A stretch of 64,000 nucleotides of DNA, taken from the NCBI RefSeq assembly GCF_022374875.2, contig NZ_CP092427.2, positions 4,712,001 through 4,776,000 on the forward strand, read 5' to 3'. The notes under the pieces were generated by a model. It made no database searches. It was not told the DNA's origin and saw nothing but the letters and a program-made list of their open reading frames with translations. Within the stretch, counting starts at the first letter, position 1; each line of letters begins with the position of its first letter. This DNA is from Mycolicibacterium rufum (GTDB taxonomy: Bacteria > Actinomycetota > Actinomycetes > Mycobacteriales > Mycobacteriaceae). The position numbers were made by a program, and so were the translations under genes. Positions 8,611-16,316 of this stretch are shown piece after piece.

Positions 8611-9325
8611 CGGCGGCGAAGCCATGGGCGCAGAAGTCCCACACCTCGTCGGCCGTGATCGGGTGGGCGGCACCCTCGCCGGCGTCGCCGCTGGACTGCG
8701 CGACGAACATCACCGTCTGCATGGTGATCGCCGCCATGCGCTTCGGGTTCACCCCGTCGCGCAGCAGGCCTGCGGCACCGGCCTCTTCCATCAACTCGGT
8801 CAGCAGCGCGAGCAGCGGTGCATGGGCGACCTTGACCTCGGACGGATGGGACACCAGCAGTCGCGGGGCGAAATCGGTGAAGAGTGGCCGCTTGGCCGAC
8901 GGATCGGGTCGGGACGACTCGAACAGCAGCGAGATCGCCACTTTCAGTCGCTCGAGGGGATCCTCCTGCCCGGCCGTCGCGGCGCGGATCTGTTCCGCCG
9001 ACCGGCTGAGCGCATCCTCGAAGAGCGCGAGCAGCAGTTCGTGTTTGCCGTCGAACTGGAGGTAGAAGCTGCGCAGCGACTGACGGGAGCGGTCGACGAC
9101 CTCCTGCACCGTGAAGTCGGTGCTGCCCTTCTCGATGATGATCGCCTGCGCGGCGTCGAGGAACCGTTGTACGCGCTGAGCGGCGCGCAACTTGGCGGTC
9201 TTGATCGAGCGTTCGACCGCGCGCTGCTTCCAGGCCGGCTCCTCGCTGGCGGTGGTCACCGGCGGCTCAGACGCAGGCCGACTGGGAAGAACATGAACTG
9301 ACTGTACCGGAGAACGCCTTGCCAT
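8606..9325 (-). CDS. TetR-family transcriptional regulator
   Basis: A 239-residue one-component repressor. Residues about 50-95 form the TetR helix-turn-helix, with FTVQEVVDRSRQSLRSFY as the recognition region, followed by a helical ligand-binding domain. The roughly 45-residue N-terminal extension is basic and may be shorter in reality. It is divergent from the enoyl-CoA hydratase at 9470 and a perfect copy of the window-wide 15-bp operator lies 57 bases upstream, so this is the best candidate for the regulator of the whole set. The IS inserted exactly at its stop codon, but the stop was preserved by the target duplication, so the protein is intact. Confidence 0.9.
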   Translation of the reverse strand: MARRSPVQSVHVLPSRPASEPPVTTASEEPAWKQRAVERSIKTAKLRAAQRVQRFLDAAQAIIIEKGSTDFTVQEVVDRSRQSLRSFYLQFDGKHELLLALFEDALSRSAEQIRAATAGQEDPLERLKVAISLLFESSRPDPSAKRPLFTDFAPRLLVSHPSEVKVAHAPLLALLTELMEEAGAAGLLRDGVNPKRMAAITMQTVMFVAQSSGDAGEGAAHPITADEVWDFCAHGFAAD

Positions 9326-9381
9326 AGCGGTCTAGGACCCCCTCTCGGCGAACGTGTCAGAGATTGTAACTTCCTCATCAC

Positions 9382-9396
9382 GAGAATAGTATTCTC
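9382..9396. promoter_or_regulatory. Perfect 15-bp operator between TetR and ECH genes
   Basis: GAGAATAGTATTCTC is a perfect 6-3-6 inverted repeat located in the shared divergent promoter of the TetR gene and the enoyl-CoA hydratase. Its position suggests TetR autoregulation. It is the best copy with which to define the consensus. Confidence 0.72.
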
Positions 9397-9469
9397 ATTT
9401 TGGTGATAACAGAAGGCCCAGTCTTCACTCCACGTCTGCACTGGACTTCCCGAGACCCGAGGACGGGCC

Positions 9470-10252
9470 GTGTACATCGACTATGAGGTGACCGACAAGA
9501 TCGCGACGATCACCCTGAACCGGCCCGAGGCGGCCAACGCCCAGAACCCCGAGCTGCTCGACGAACTCGATGCGGCATGGACGCGGGCGGCCCAGGACGC
9601 GGACGTCGCGGTGATCGTGCTGCGCGCCAACGGTAAACACTTCTCCGCCGGGCATGATCTGCGCGGCGGCGGGCCGGTGCCCGACAAGATCACGCTGGAG
9701 TTCATCATCGAGCACGAGGCGCGGAGGTACCTGGAGTACACGCTGCGCTGGCGCAACGTGCCCAAGCCGTCGATCGCCGCGGTCCAGGGCCGCTGCATCT
9801 CCGGGGGCCTGCTGCTGTGTTGGCCCTGCGACCTCATCGTCGCCGCCGACGATGCGCAGTTCTCCGATCCGGTGGTCCTGATGGGAATCGGCGGCGTCGA
9901 ATACCACGGGCACACCTGGGAACTGGGTCCCCGCAAGGCCAAGGAGATCCTGTTCACCGGCCGCGCGATGACCGCCGAGGAGGTGCTCGCCACCGGCATG
10001 GTGAACAAGGTGGTACCTCGGGCCGAGCTCGACAGCGAGACCAGGGCGCTGGCCGAGCAGATCGCGAAGATGCCGCCGTTCGCACTGCGGCAGGCCAAGC
10101 GCGCGGTGAACCAGACGCTGGACGTCCAGGGCTTCTACGCCGCCATCCAGTCGGTGTTCGACGTCCACCAGACCGGCCACGGGAACGCGCTCAGCGTCGG
10201 GGGATGGCCGGTGCTGGTGGACCTCGAGCACATGAAGGCCAACATCACCTAG
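9470..10252 (+). CDS. Enoyl-CoA hydratase/isomerase family protein
   Basis: A 260-residue crotonase-fold protein starting at GTG 9470. KHFSAGHDLRGG and GRCISGGLLLCWPCDL form the two oxyanion-hole loops; the DAQFSDPVVLMGIGG segment follows. Hydrates or isomerises an enoyl-CoA during beta-oxidation. The usual second catalytic glutamate of hydratases is not obvious (GGVEYHGH occupies that loop), so isomerase or hydrolase activity cannot be excluded. Transcribed away from the TetR gene under the shared operator at 9382; it converges on the FadE gene that ends at 10272. Confidence 0.88.
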   Translation: MYIDYEVTDKIATITLNRPEAANAQNPELLDELDAAWTRAAQDADVAVIVLRANGKHFSAGHDLRGGGPVPDKITLEFIIEHEARRYLEYTLRWRNVPKPSIAAVQGRCISGGLLLCWPCDLIVAADDAQFSDPVVLMGIGGVEYHGHTWELGPRKAKEILFTGRAMTAEEVLATGMVNKVVPRAELDSETRALAEQIAKMPPFALRQAKRAVNQTLDVQGFYAAIQSVFDVHQTGHGNALSVGGWPVLVDLEHMKANIT

Positions 10253-10271
10253 CGGGCGGGCGCCGCAGCGC

Positions 10272-11090
10272 TCAGAGGTTGGCCAGACGCGGCGCGGAGC
10301 CGCGGGCCCGCAGGCCTGCGCCGGCCCGCCGGGTGAGTTCCCGTGAGCTGCCCAGCAATCCGTCGAGCACCAGAATCCGCTCGACGTGACGGTGCAGCTC
10401 GTGTTCGGCGGTGAACCCGATCCCGCCCAGCACCTGCTGGCAGTTCTTCGCCGCGGTCAGCGCCGCCTTGCCCGCGGCGGCCTTGGCCAGCAGGGCGATC
10501 AGATCGGGATTGTCCACCGCGGGCAGGCTCAGCGTCGCCTCGGCGCCCTCGATGGCGACCAGCGTCTCGGCCAGTCGGTGCCGGATCGCTTGGAAGCCGG
10601 CGATCGGCGTGCCGAACTGCACCCGGTCCAGTGCGTGCCGGCGGGCCAGGGTCAGCATCGCCCGCGCGGATCCCACCAGCCACCAGCCCACCGCCACCCG
10701 GGCTTCGGCCAGGCGGATCGGGTAGCCCTCCTCCTCGCGGCGCAAGGGCAGACCGCCCAGCGTCGGCTCGGCGGTCTCCGGGCTGATGCGGTCCCACACC
10801 ACCCAGGCGTTGCCGGCGTAGGGCAGCGGCAGCTCGACGGTGTCGCCGATCGTGTTGCCCGTCGCGTGCAGTACGACGTCGACGAGTACCGAGGCGTGCG
10901 CGCCGGTTTCGCCGAGCAGACGGAACACCAGGGGCACCGCGACGTCGGGCATGGCGGAGAGCATGTCGGCCCAGCCGAGTTCGGCCAGCGCAGCGTCGAG
11001 CTCCGGTCCTGAGGCCGACAGCATGGTCTTGCGCAGGGCGGCTTCGAGCATGTCGAGTGACTCGCGGTCCATCGGTTGCGACACCGTCAC
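10272..11090 (-). CDS. Short acyl-CoA dehydrogenase-like subunit
   Basis: A 272-residue FadE-like protein, clearly shorter than the 380-400 residues of a full acyl-CoA dehydrogenase. It lacks a recognisable N-terminal FAD-side motif and the C-terminal GTSE glutamate loop but keeps the C-terminal helical bundle (DRVQFGTPIAGFQAIRHRLA, QVLGGIGFTAEHELHRHVERI). In mycobacterial sterol catabolism, two unlike FadE proteins form alpha2beta2 enzymes, each with half the active sites; this gene overlaps the full-length FadE gene upstream by 4 bases and is probably its partner. Last gene of cassette A. Confidence 0.82.
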   Translation of the reverse strand: MTVSQPMDRESLDMLEAALRKTMLSASGPELDAALAELGWADMLSAMPDVAVPLVFRLLGETGAHASVLVDVVLHATGNTIGDTVELPLPYAGNAWVVWDRISPETAEPTLGGLPLRREEEGYPIRLAEARVAVGWWLVGSARAMLTLARRHALDRVQFGTPIAGFQAIRHRLAETLVAIEGAEATLSLPAVDNPDLIALLAKAAAGKAALTAAKNCQQVLGGIGFTAEHELHRHVERILVLDGLLGSSRELTRRAGAGLRARGSAPRLANL

Positions 11091-12208
11091 TCCTTCCCGA
11101 GATCGAGCAGACGCCGGGCGATGATGTTGCGCTGCACTTCAGCGGTGCCACCGTAGATCGTGGCCGCGCGCGAGTACAGGTACTCGGTGCGCCATGGGCT
11201 GTCGTCGAGTTCGACGACGCCGGGCATCAGATCGCGCGCGGTGTCGTAGAGCCGCTGTTCGGCGGCGGCCAGCAGCACCTTGTCCACCGACGTGTCCGGG
11301 CCGAGCTTCTGGCCTTCGGCGAGCCGATGTTGGGTGGCCCGGGATCGGCATCGCAGGGTGTGCAGCGCCAGATAGGTCTCGCCCATGTCGGAGTCGACGG
11401 CCTGGCCCTGCGCCTTCACCTCGGCGATGAGGGCATCGAATCGCGAATACAGGTAAGCGATCCGCTGCCAGAAGCAGGTGGAGCGTTCGTAGGGAAGCAG
11501 ATCCATCGCCAGCCGCCAGCCGTCGCCGGGCCCGCCGAGCATCCGGCTGCCGTCGACGACGACGTCGTCGAAGTAGACCTCGCAGAACTCGTCGACGCCG
11601 TGCTGGGTGCGCAGCGGCCGGACGGTGATGCCCGGGCTGTCGAGATCGACGAAGAACGCCGTGATCGCCTCGTGCTTCGGGGTGTCCGGGCCACCGGTGC
11701 GGGTGAGCAGTACGCACCGGCGGGAGAACTGCGCGAAGCTGGTCCAGACCTTCTGGCCGTTGACGATCCACTCGTTCCCGCGCGCAGTGGCGCGCGTGGT
11801 CAGGGACGCGAGGTCGCTGCCCGACCCGGGCTCCGAGAAGCCCTGGCACCACATCTCCTCCCCGCTGAGCAGTTTGGGCACCATCTCGGCGGCGAGGGCG
11901 GGGGAGGCGTAGTCGATCATGGTCGGCGTGAGCACGTCCAGCATCGAGTACGGTCCGGGTTCGACCAGCCGACGACCGACCACCTCTTCGCCCACAATGG
12001 CGCGCAGGATGTCGGGGCCGCCGAGGCCGCCGGCATGCTCGGGCCAGCCGTAGCGGTTCCAGCCGGCGTTGTACAGCGCGCGCTGCACCCGGGCGAACTG
12101 GTGCAGGTGTCCTTCGAGCGACGGGTCGTCGGCCGGTGTCAGGTCGTTCTCGTCCAGCCACGCCGTCAACCGTGTCCGGAACGTCGCGGGATCGTGGAGG
12201 TCGGTCAT
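11087..12208 (-). CDS. Acyl-CoA dehydrogenase (FadE-like)
   Basis: A 373-residue acyl-CoA dehydrogenase. FSEPGSGSDLASLTTRA gives the FAD/substrate loop, VNGQKVWTSFAQ the middle domain, and YGGTAEVQRNIIARRLL the C-terminal loop with the catalytic-base type glutamate. ATG at 12208 is preferred: the start overlaps the SnoaL-like gene's stop by 4 bases, whereas the frame's further extension to 12376 reads through that gene. Oxidises an acyl-CoA to enoyl-CoA, probably as a heteromer with the short FadE downstream. Confidence 0.92.
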   Translation of the reverse strand: MTDLHDPATFRTRLTAWLDENDLTPADDPSLEGHLHQFARVQRALYNAGWNRYGWPEHAGGLGGPDILRAIVGEEVVGRRLVEPGPYSMLDVLTPTMIDYASPALAAEMVPKLLSGEEMWCQGFSEPGSGSDLASLTTRATARGNEWIVNGQKVWTSFAQFSRRCVLLTRTGGPDTPKHEAITAFFVDLDSPGITVRPLRTQHGVDEFCEVYFDDVVVDGSRMLGGPGDGWRLAMDLLPYERSTCFWQRIAYLYSRFDALIAEVKAQGQAVDSDMGETYLALHTLRCRSRATQHRLAEGQKLGPDTSVDKVLLAAAEQRLYDTARDLMPGVVELDDSPWRTEYLYSRAATIYGGTAEVQRNIIARRLLDLGKE

Positions 12209-12651
12209 CCCGCCTCGGGCCTTCCGATGGCGTGGGGCCGCCCGGAGTCGTGATCGCCGTTGCGCCGGATGAAGGTCATGGCGCGGGTGCGCAGTCGCCA
12301 TCCGTCCTCGGTGCGGACGTAGGTGTCGTTGTAGTAGCCGATGCGCATGTCGTGGGTGCTGTGTTCGACGAAGCACAGCGGCTGGGTGCCGGTGGCCCGG
12401 TTCCGATCCTCGGTGTCGAGTGTCACCAGCGAGGTTCCGGTCATGAACAGTCCCTTGGGCGCGGCGGCGACGAGTTCGGGAAAGCGGGCCAGCGTGTAGG
12501 TCGATCCGAAGGCGCTGTAGGTGCCGTCGGGGGTGAAGACCGACACCAGCCCGTCGAGGTCGCCCTGGGTGATGGTCACGGCGTACTTGGCCAGCACCTG
12601 CTGGATCTCCACGAGATCCTCGGTGCGCGAGGGTTCAGTTGGCGCGGTCAT
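12205..12651 (-). CDS. SnoaL-like/NTF2-fold protein
   Basis: A 148-residue protein with the pattern of a SnoaL-like (NTF2 cone) domain: an opening helix with IQQVLAKYAVTITQGDLDGLVSVFTPDGTY and the closing strands YVRTEDGWRLRTRAMTF. Family members include dehydratases, isomerases and small subunits of ring-hydroxylating dioxygenases, so its presence beside a Rieske gene is notable; however it is too short and too unlike PF00866 to call a beta subunit. Overlaps the following FadE by 4 bases; its start lies 17 bases inside the amidohydrolase gene's 3' end. Confidence 0.8.
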   Translation of the reverse strand: MTAPTEPSRTEDLVEIQQVLAKYAVTITQGDLDGLVSVFTPDGTYSAFGSTYTLARFPELVAAAPKGLFMTGTSLVTLDTEDRNRATGTQPLCFVEHSTHDMRIGYYNDTYVRTEDGWRLRTRAMTFIRRNGDHDSGRPHAIGRPEAG

Positions 12652-13867
12652 TCTTGTAGACCTTACCGCCCTTCATTACAAAGGAAACATTTCGTGTAAC
12701 GCCGATGTCGGCGAGCGGGTCGCCGGGCACCGCGATGATGTCGGCCAGGTAGCCCTCGGCGAGGCGACCCAGCGAGCCGGACCGGTTGATCAGGTCCGCC
12801 GCCACCACGGTGGCCGCCCGCAGGACCGCGTCGGGCGGCATGCCCCAGTCGACCAGCGTGATCAGTTCGTCGGCGTTCTTGCCGTGCGGGATCGCCGGGG
12901 CATCGGTGCCGACGGCGATCTTCACCCCTGCTTCGTAGGCGGCCTTGATCGAGGTGCGCGCCTTCGGGAACATCTCGGCCGCTTTGTCCTGCAGTTCTTT
13001 CGGGGCTTTCGACACATCCATGTACTCCGCCAGCCGCCGGGTGGTCACGAGGAAGCGGTCGTGGTCCACCAGCATCTGGATGGCTTCGTCGTCCATCAGG
13101 AATCCGTGCTCGATGCAGTCGATGCCGCAGGCGACCGCGTGCTTGACCGCTTCGGCGCCGTGGGTGTGGGCGGCGACCCGCAGGCCGCGCCGGTGCGCCT
13201 CGTCGACGATGACCCGCAGTTCCTCGTCCGAATAGTGTTGCGCCCCGGCCTCTCCGGTCAGCGACATCACCCCGCCCGAACAACACACCTTGATCAGCTC
13301 GGCGCCGTGCTTGATCTGGTAGCGCACCGCCTTGCGGATCTCGTCGACGCCGTTGGCGATGCCCTCCTCGATGGTCAGCTCGAGCACGCCGGGCATGAAC
13401 GCCGCGAACATCGTGGGGTCGAGGTGGCCGCCGGTCGGGGTGATGGCATGACCGGCCGGGATGACGCGCGGGCCGTCGATGAGTCCGCCGTCGATGGCCC
13501 TGGCCAGTGCGACGTCGAGCAGGTAGCCGCCGGTCTTGACGAACAGGCCGAGGTTGCGCACGGTGGTGAATCCGGCGCGCAGAGTGCGGCGGGCGTTGCC
13601 GACAGCCCGCAACACCCGGGTGGGCGGATCGTCCTGCACCTGGGACAGACCGGGGTTCTCCCCGCGTCCGCCCATCAGCAGGTTGACCTCCATGTCCATC
13701 AGCCCGGGCAGCAGGATGGCGTCGCCGAGATCGAGAACGTCGGCCTCCGAGGCGATCTCGCCGCCCACGGAGACGATCCGGCCGTCGTCGACGGTGACGA
13801 CGCCGGGGCGGAGGATCTCCCCGGCGTCGACGTCGAGCAGACCGGCGGCCTTGAGGGTCAGCGGCAC
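12635..13867 (-). CDS. Amidohydrolase-superfamily protein with ExN in place of the HxH metal motif (cassette A)
   Basis: A 410-residue Amidohydro_1 (prolidase-like) protein. Start is GTG 13867, sharing one base with the previous stop (TAGTG). Strand 1 reads LLPGLMDMEVNLL: the two histidines of the usual HxH are Glu60 and Asn62. The other ligands look present: candidate carbamylated Lys193 in LIKVCCSGGVM, His234 (AAHTHG), His254 (IEHG) and Asp322 (VGTDAP). The change is repeated in the paralogue at 31114, so it is not an error. Cytosolic; substrate unknown, perhaps ring-opening or lactone hydrolysis after the Rieske step. Confidence 0.85.
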   Translation of the reverse strand: MPLTLKAAGLLDVDAGEILRPGVVTVDDGRIVSVGGEIASEADVLDLGDAILLPGLMDMEVNLLMGGRGENPGLSQVQDDPPTRVLRAVGNARRTLRAGFTTVRNLGLFVKTGGYLLDVALARAIDGGLIDGPRVIPAGHAITPTGGHLDPTMFAAFMPGVLELTIEEGIANGVDEIRKAVRYQIKHGAELIKVCCSGGVMSLTGEAGAQHYSDEELRVIVDEAHRRGLRVAAHTHGAEAVKHAVACGIDCIEHGFLMDDEAIQMLVDHDRFLVTTRRLAEYMDVSKAPKELQDKAAEMFPKARTSIKAAYEAGVKIAVGTDAPAIPHGKNADELITLVDWGMPPDAVLRAATVVAADLINRSGSLGRLAEGYLADIIAVPGDPLADIGVTRNVSFVMKGGKVYKNDRAN

Positions 13868-14211
13868 TAGACCACCGGCTCCTTGATGCATTCGACGTAG
13901 GCCGCACCGCTGTCGAGGACGCGGGGTTGTTTCCACACCTCGATCGGGAACGACACGTTGACCAGTGACTGCATCATGTGGATGAGTGCCTTTGCATCGT
14001 CGGGCATCCCGTCCAGCGGGAATCTGGCGTCGCAATATTCCATCACGGCCTCCAGGCGAGGGAACGCGGCGTCGTAGAACTCCTGCATCTCGGCCATGGT
14101 CGAGGCCAGCCGCTTGGCGTAGCGCTCGGGCTCGCTGGCCAGGCACCAGTCGGTGAACCGCTCCAGGTCGGCGAATTCGGCGGGCAGCTTGGCGGTCGTG
14201 GTGTCAGACAT
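13867..14211 (-). CDS. Small Rieske-associated protein of unknown function (cassette A)
   Basis: A 114-residue acidic, helical-looking protein that I do not recognise. Core: FADLERFTDWCL, SEPERYAKRL, EMQEFYDAAF, EYCDARFPLD, VSFPIEVWKQP, with two cysteines (in DWC and YCD) conserved in its two paralogues at 30767 and 36029. Each copy directly follows a Rieske oxygenase gene with 8 bases of overlap, 4 bases of overlap or a 1-base gap, so tight coupling and a physical partnership are likely. It is not a standard beta subunit and has no Rieske or ferredoxin motif. Possible roles: oxygenase accessory, chaperone or substrate-delivery protein. Confidence 0.85.
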   Translation of the reverse strand: MSDTTTAKLPAEFADLERFTDWCLASEPERYAKRLASTMAEMQEFYDAAFPRLEAVMEYCDARFPLDGMPDDAKALIHMMQSLVNVSFPIEVWKQPRVLDSGAAYVECIKEPVV

Positions 14212-15520
14212 GGGCGGCGCTCCCGTTCGTGGCGGCCTTGGACAGGCCGTGCTCTTCTTTGTACTTGTCGACGTAGCGATGTGCGGTGTGATGCAGATGG
14301 CGAAGCAGGATCTCCTGATCGCACAGCGGGAACTCGGTCACGGCCCGGGTTCCGATCTGCGTCTGCGTGGCTTCCAGGGTGTTCGCGTCCTGGAACGCGT
14401 ACTCCTTGAACGTCACTGCGGCGAGCTCGTGGGCGAGCCGCTCACGGGTGTTGGTGGCGGGCACGAAGTACAGCGTGCACTCGAAGATGTGCTTGTCCAC
14501 ATCGGTCGGCCAGTAGTGGTAGGTCAGGTACCAGCCCGGTGCCCACAGCAGCAAGGTGAAGTTCGGGAAGAATTCGAAAGAATCCTGGCCCCAGGCGTGG
14601 TGACGCGACGGGTTCACGGCCGGCGGGAGTTCATCGGGCAGGATGCCCTTGATCTTGGGTCGATCCCAGGGGCCGAACAGGCCGCTGTGCAGCACGCGCT
14701 CGATGGGCTTGACCATGTTCTCGTCCTTCGGCGGGCTCATGCCTCCCCAGGACGAGATCATCGAGTGCTGCCCCTTGATGTCGTAGTGCAGCGCCTCGAA
14801 GCCGTATCCGGCCAACTTGTCGGCTTCTTCCTTGACCGCCTGCTTCATGTGCAGGATCGGCGCATGGTAGAACTCGACGAACGCGTCGATGAACAACTTC
14901 CAGTTCGAGTTGACCTCGGCGCGATAGGAGTAGGTTTCGGTCATCTCCCCGAAGGGATAGCCCTCCAGGCCCTTGGCGAAGTCCCCGAGGTAGTCGGTCA
15001 GCGGCTCGGCGTCGTCGTCGAAGTTGACGAAGATGAAGCCCTCCCACACCTCGCAGCGCACGGGCTTGAGCCCGTAGTCGGCCTTGTCGACGTCGAAGAA
15101 CTCGTTCTCCTGCTGGATGAACGTCAGGTCGCCGTTGAGCGCGTAGCGCCATGCGTGGTACTTGCAGGTGAACTGCCGGCACGCACCCGAGACCTCCTCT
15201 CCGGGATAGTCGTTCCACACCAGCTTGTTTCCGCGGTGGCGGCAGAGGTTGTAGAACGACCGGACGGTGCCGTCCTTGTCCTTGACGATGATGATCGACG
15301 TACCGGGGCCGACCGACGGCATCTCCCGGGTGAAGTAGCTACCGACCTTGGGCAGCCGCTCGACCCGGCCGACGTTGAGCCAGCACTTGCGGAAGATGGC
15401 CTGCTGCTCCAATTTCCACTGCTCGGGGTCGATCGAGTCCGTGTAGTTGACCGGCGCCGTGCCGAGCTCTGGCCAGTTCTCGGTCCAGCTCCCGGCGGCA
15501 GGCTTGGGGAAGTGTGCCAT
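14204..15520 (-). CDS. Rieske non-heme iron oxygenase, alpha subunit (cassette A)
   Basis: A 438-residue ring-hydroxylating-type oxygenase. The Rieske cluster is bound by Cys93-x-His95 and Cys119-x2-His122 (CRHRGNKL ... CKYHAW). The mononuclear iron site is D212-AFVE-FYH219-APILH224. Catalyses O2-dependent hydroxylation, dihydroxylation or demethylation of a CoA-free or CoA-bound lipophilic substrate; the family usually needs a reductase, for which the FAD/[2Fe-2S] protein at 32928 is the only obvious candidate here. Paralogues at 29499 and 34756 share the same N-terminal PKPAxGSWT-x3-PELG block. Confidence 0.95.
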   Translation of the reverse strand: MAHFPKPAAGSWTENWPELGTAPVNYTDSIDPEQWKLEQQAIFRKCWLNVGRVERLPKVGSYFTREMPSVGPGTSIIIVKDKDGTVRSFYNLCRHRGNKLVWNDYPGEEVSGACRQFTCKYHAWRYALNGDLTFIQQENEFFDVDKADYGLKPVRCEVWEGFIFVNFDDDAEPLTDYLGDFAKGLEGYPFGEMTETYSYRAEVNSNWKLFIDAFVEFYHAPILHMKQAVKEEADKLAGYGFEALHYDIKGQHSMISSWGGMSPPKDENMVKPIERVLHSGLFGPWDRPKIKGILPDELPPAVNPSRHHAWGQDSFEFFPNFTLLLWAPGWYLTYHYWPTDVDKHIFECTLYFVPATNTRERLAHELAAVTFKEYAFQDANTLEATQTQIGTRAVTEFPLCDQEILLRHLHHTAHRYVDKYKEEHGLSKAATNGSAAHV

Positions 15521-15526
15521 GGATGT

Positions 15527-16084
15527 CTACCTCTCTGTGTCGGGGTCGGGTTGTACCCCGAAGGTGTTGATGGCCATGGCCAGCGAGCCATAGCAGCCGA
15601 TCGTGAAGACGAGATCCATCAACTGGTGCTCGTCGAGGTGGGTGGACAGCGTCGTCCAGGTGGCGTCGGTGACGACCGCGTCGCGGCGCAGCTCGTCGAC
15701 GGCGGTGAGCACGGCGCGGTCGAGTTCGTCGGTCGCCTCACCGCGCTCGAGGCCGGCGATGTCCTCGTCGGACAGGCCGGCGTCGCGGCCCATGGTGACG
15801 TGGTGGCGCCACTCGTACTCGCATGCGCTCACGAGCGCGACGCGGAGCACGGCGAGTTCGCGCAACCGCGGGGGCAGGGTGGATCCGTAGAGCAGGTGAA
15901 AATTGAACCGCAGGAAATTCCTGGCCAGTTTCGGGTGCCGGAGCAGCGTGGCGACGAGATTTCCAGTGGCCTCCGGGTGGCGGCGTTCGGCGGGCATCAG
16001 GCCCGCCAACGCCCGGTCGACGGCGTCGTCCCAGTCCTCCGCCGGCAGCGGGGCAATGCGCTCCACCGATGTCCTCTCCGTCAT
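15527..16084 (-). CDS. Carboxymuconolactone decarboxylase/AhpD-like protein (cassette A)
   Basis: A 185-residue all-helical CMD-family protein. LRELAVLRVALVSACEYEWRHHVTMGRDAGLSDEDIA is the AhpD-like core in pieces; the CxxC redox pair of true AhpD is absent, so decarboxylase/lactonase-like or structural roles are more likely than peroxidase. The ATG at 16084 is chosen because the paralogue at 37225 begins with the same xxPLPAxxWDDAV block. The operator at 16085 touches the start codon, so transcription may begin at or very near the ATG, or translation may start later. First gene of the seven-gene cassette A. Confidence 0.82.
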   Translation of the reverse strand: MTERTSVERIAPLPAEDWDDAVDRALAGLMPAERRHPEATGNLVATLLRHPKLARNFLRFNFHLLYGSTLPPRLRELAVLRVALVSACEYEWRHHVTMGRDAGLSDEDIAGLERGEATDELDRAVLTAVDELRRDAVVTDATWTTLSTHLDEHQLMDLVFTIGCYGSLAMAINTFGVQPDPDTER

Positions 16085-16099
16085 GAGAATCAGGTTCTC
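16085..16099. promoter_or_regulatory. 15-bp operator of cassette A
   Basis: GAGAATCAGGTTCTC, flanked by T and A to give a 17-bp near-palindrome. It directly abuts the start codon of the CMD-like gene, so repressor binding here would block initiation. Confidence 0.68.
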
Positions 16100-16242
16100 A
16101 TATTTGAGTAATAGATTTCCAGTCTTCGTTCGGAACGTCAATCCTCAGCTGTGGCCGTGCAGGTCGTCGGCGAGTCGGCGATGACCCAATAGTGCAGCCA
16201 GGCGGCATGAGAGCCGCCGGCGGACATTGATTCTCGCTGTCG

Positions 16243-16257
16243 GAGAAGATAGTTTCC
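16243..16257. promoter_or_regulatory. Degenerate 15-bp operator before the amidohydrolase-FadE operon
   Basis: GAGAAGATAGTTTCC, matching the repeat in the left half and partly in the right half, 60 bases upstream of the GTG at 16317. The similar degenerate form GAGAATGCAGTTTCC occurs before the ALDH gene at 56972, which supports a real weaker variant. Confidence 0.5.
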
Positions 16258-16306
16258 ATAGAGACGAGGAAGCGGCCCGTGACATGAGATCGGGCGTGTG
16301 GAGGAC

Positions 16307-16311
16307 AGGAG
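16307..16311 (+). promoter_or_regulatory. Ribosome binding site deciding the start at 16317
   Basis: AGGAG five bases before GTG 16317. Longer in-frame ATGs at 16227 and 16284 have no comparable site and lie in or next to the operator. Confidence 0.6.
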
Positions 16312-16316
16312 CCGTC

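Noticed and set aside
12205..12651. Ring-hydroxylating dioxygenase beta subunit
   Set aside because: SnoaL/NTF2 fold is shared with beta subunits, but the protein lacks the size and typical sequence blocks of PF00866 and is separated from the Rieske gene by two others.
16085..16099. KstR-type cholesterol operator
   Set aside because: The half-sites resemble AGAAC/GTTCT, but the spacing is 3 rather than the 2 of the KstR consensus in all copies in the window, so I treat it as another regulator's site.
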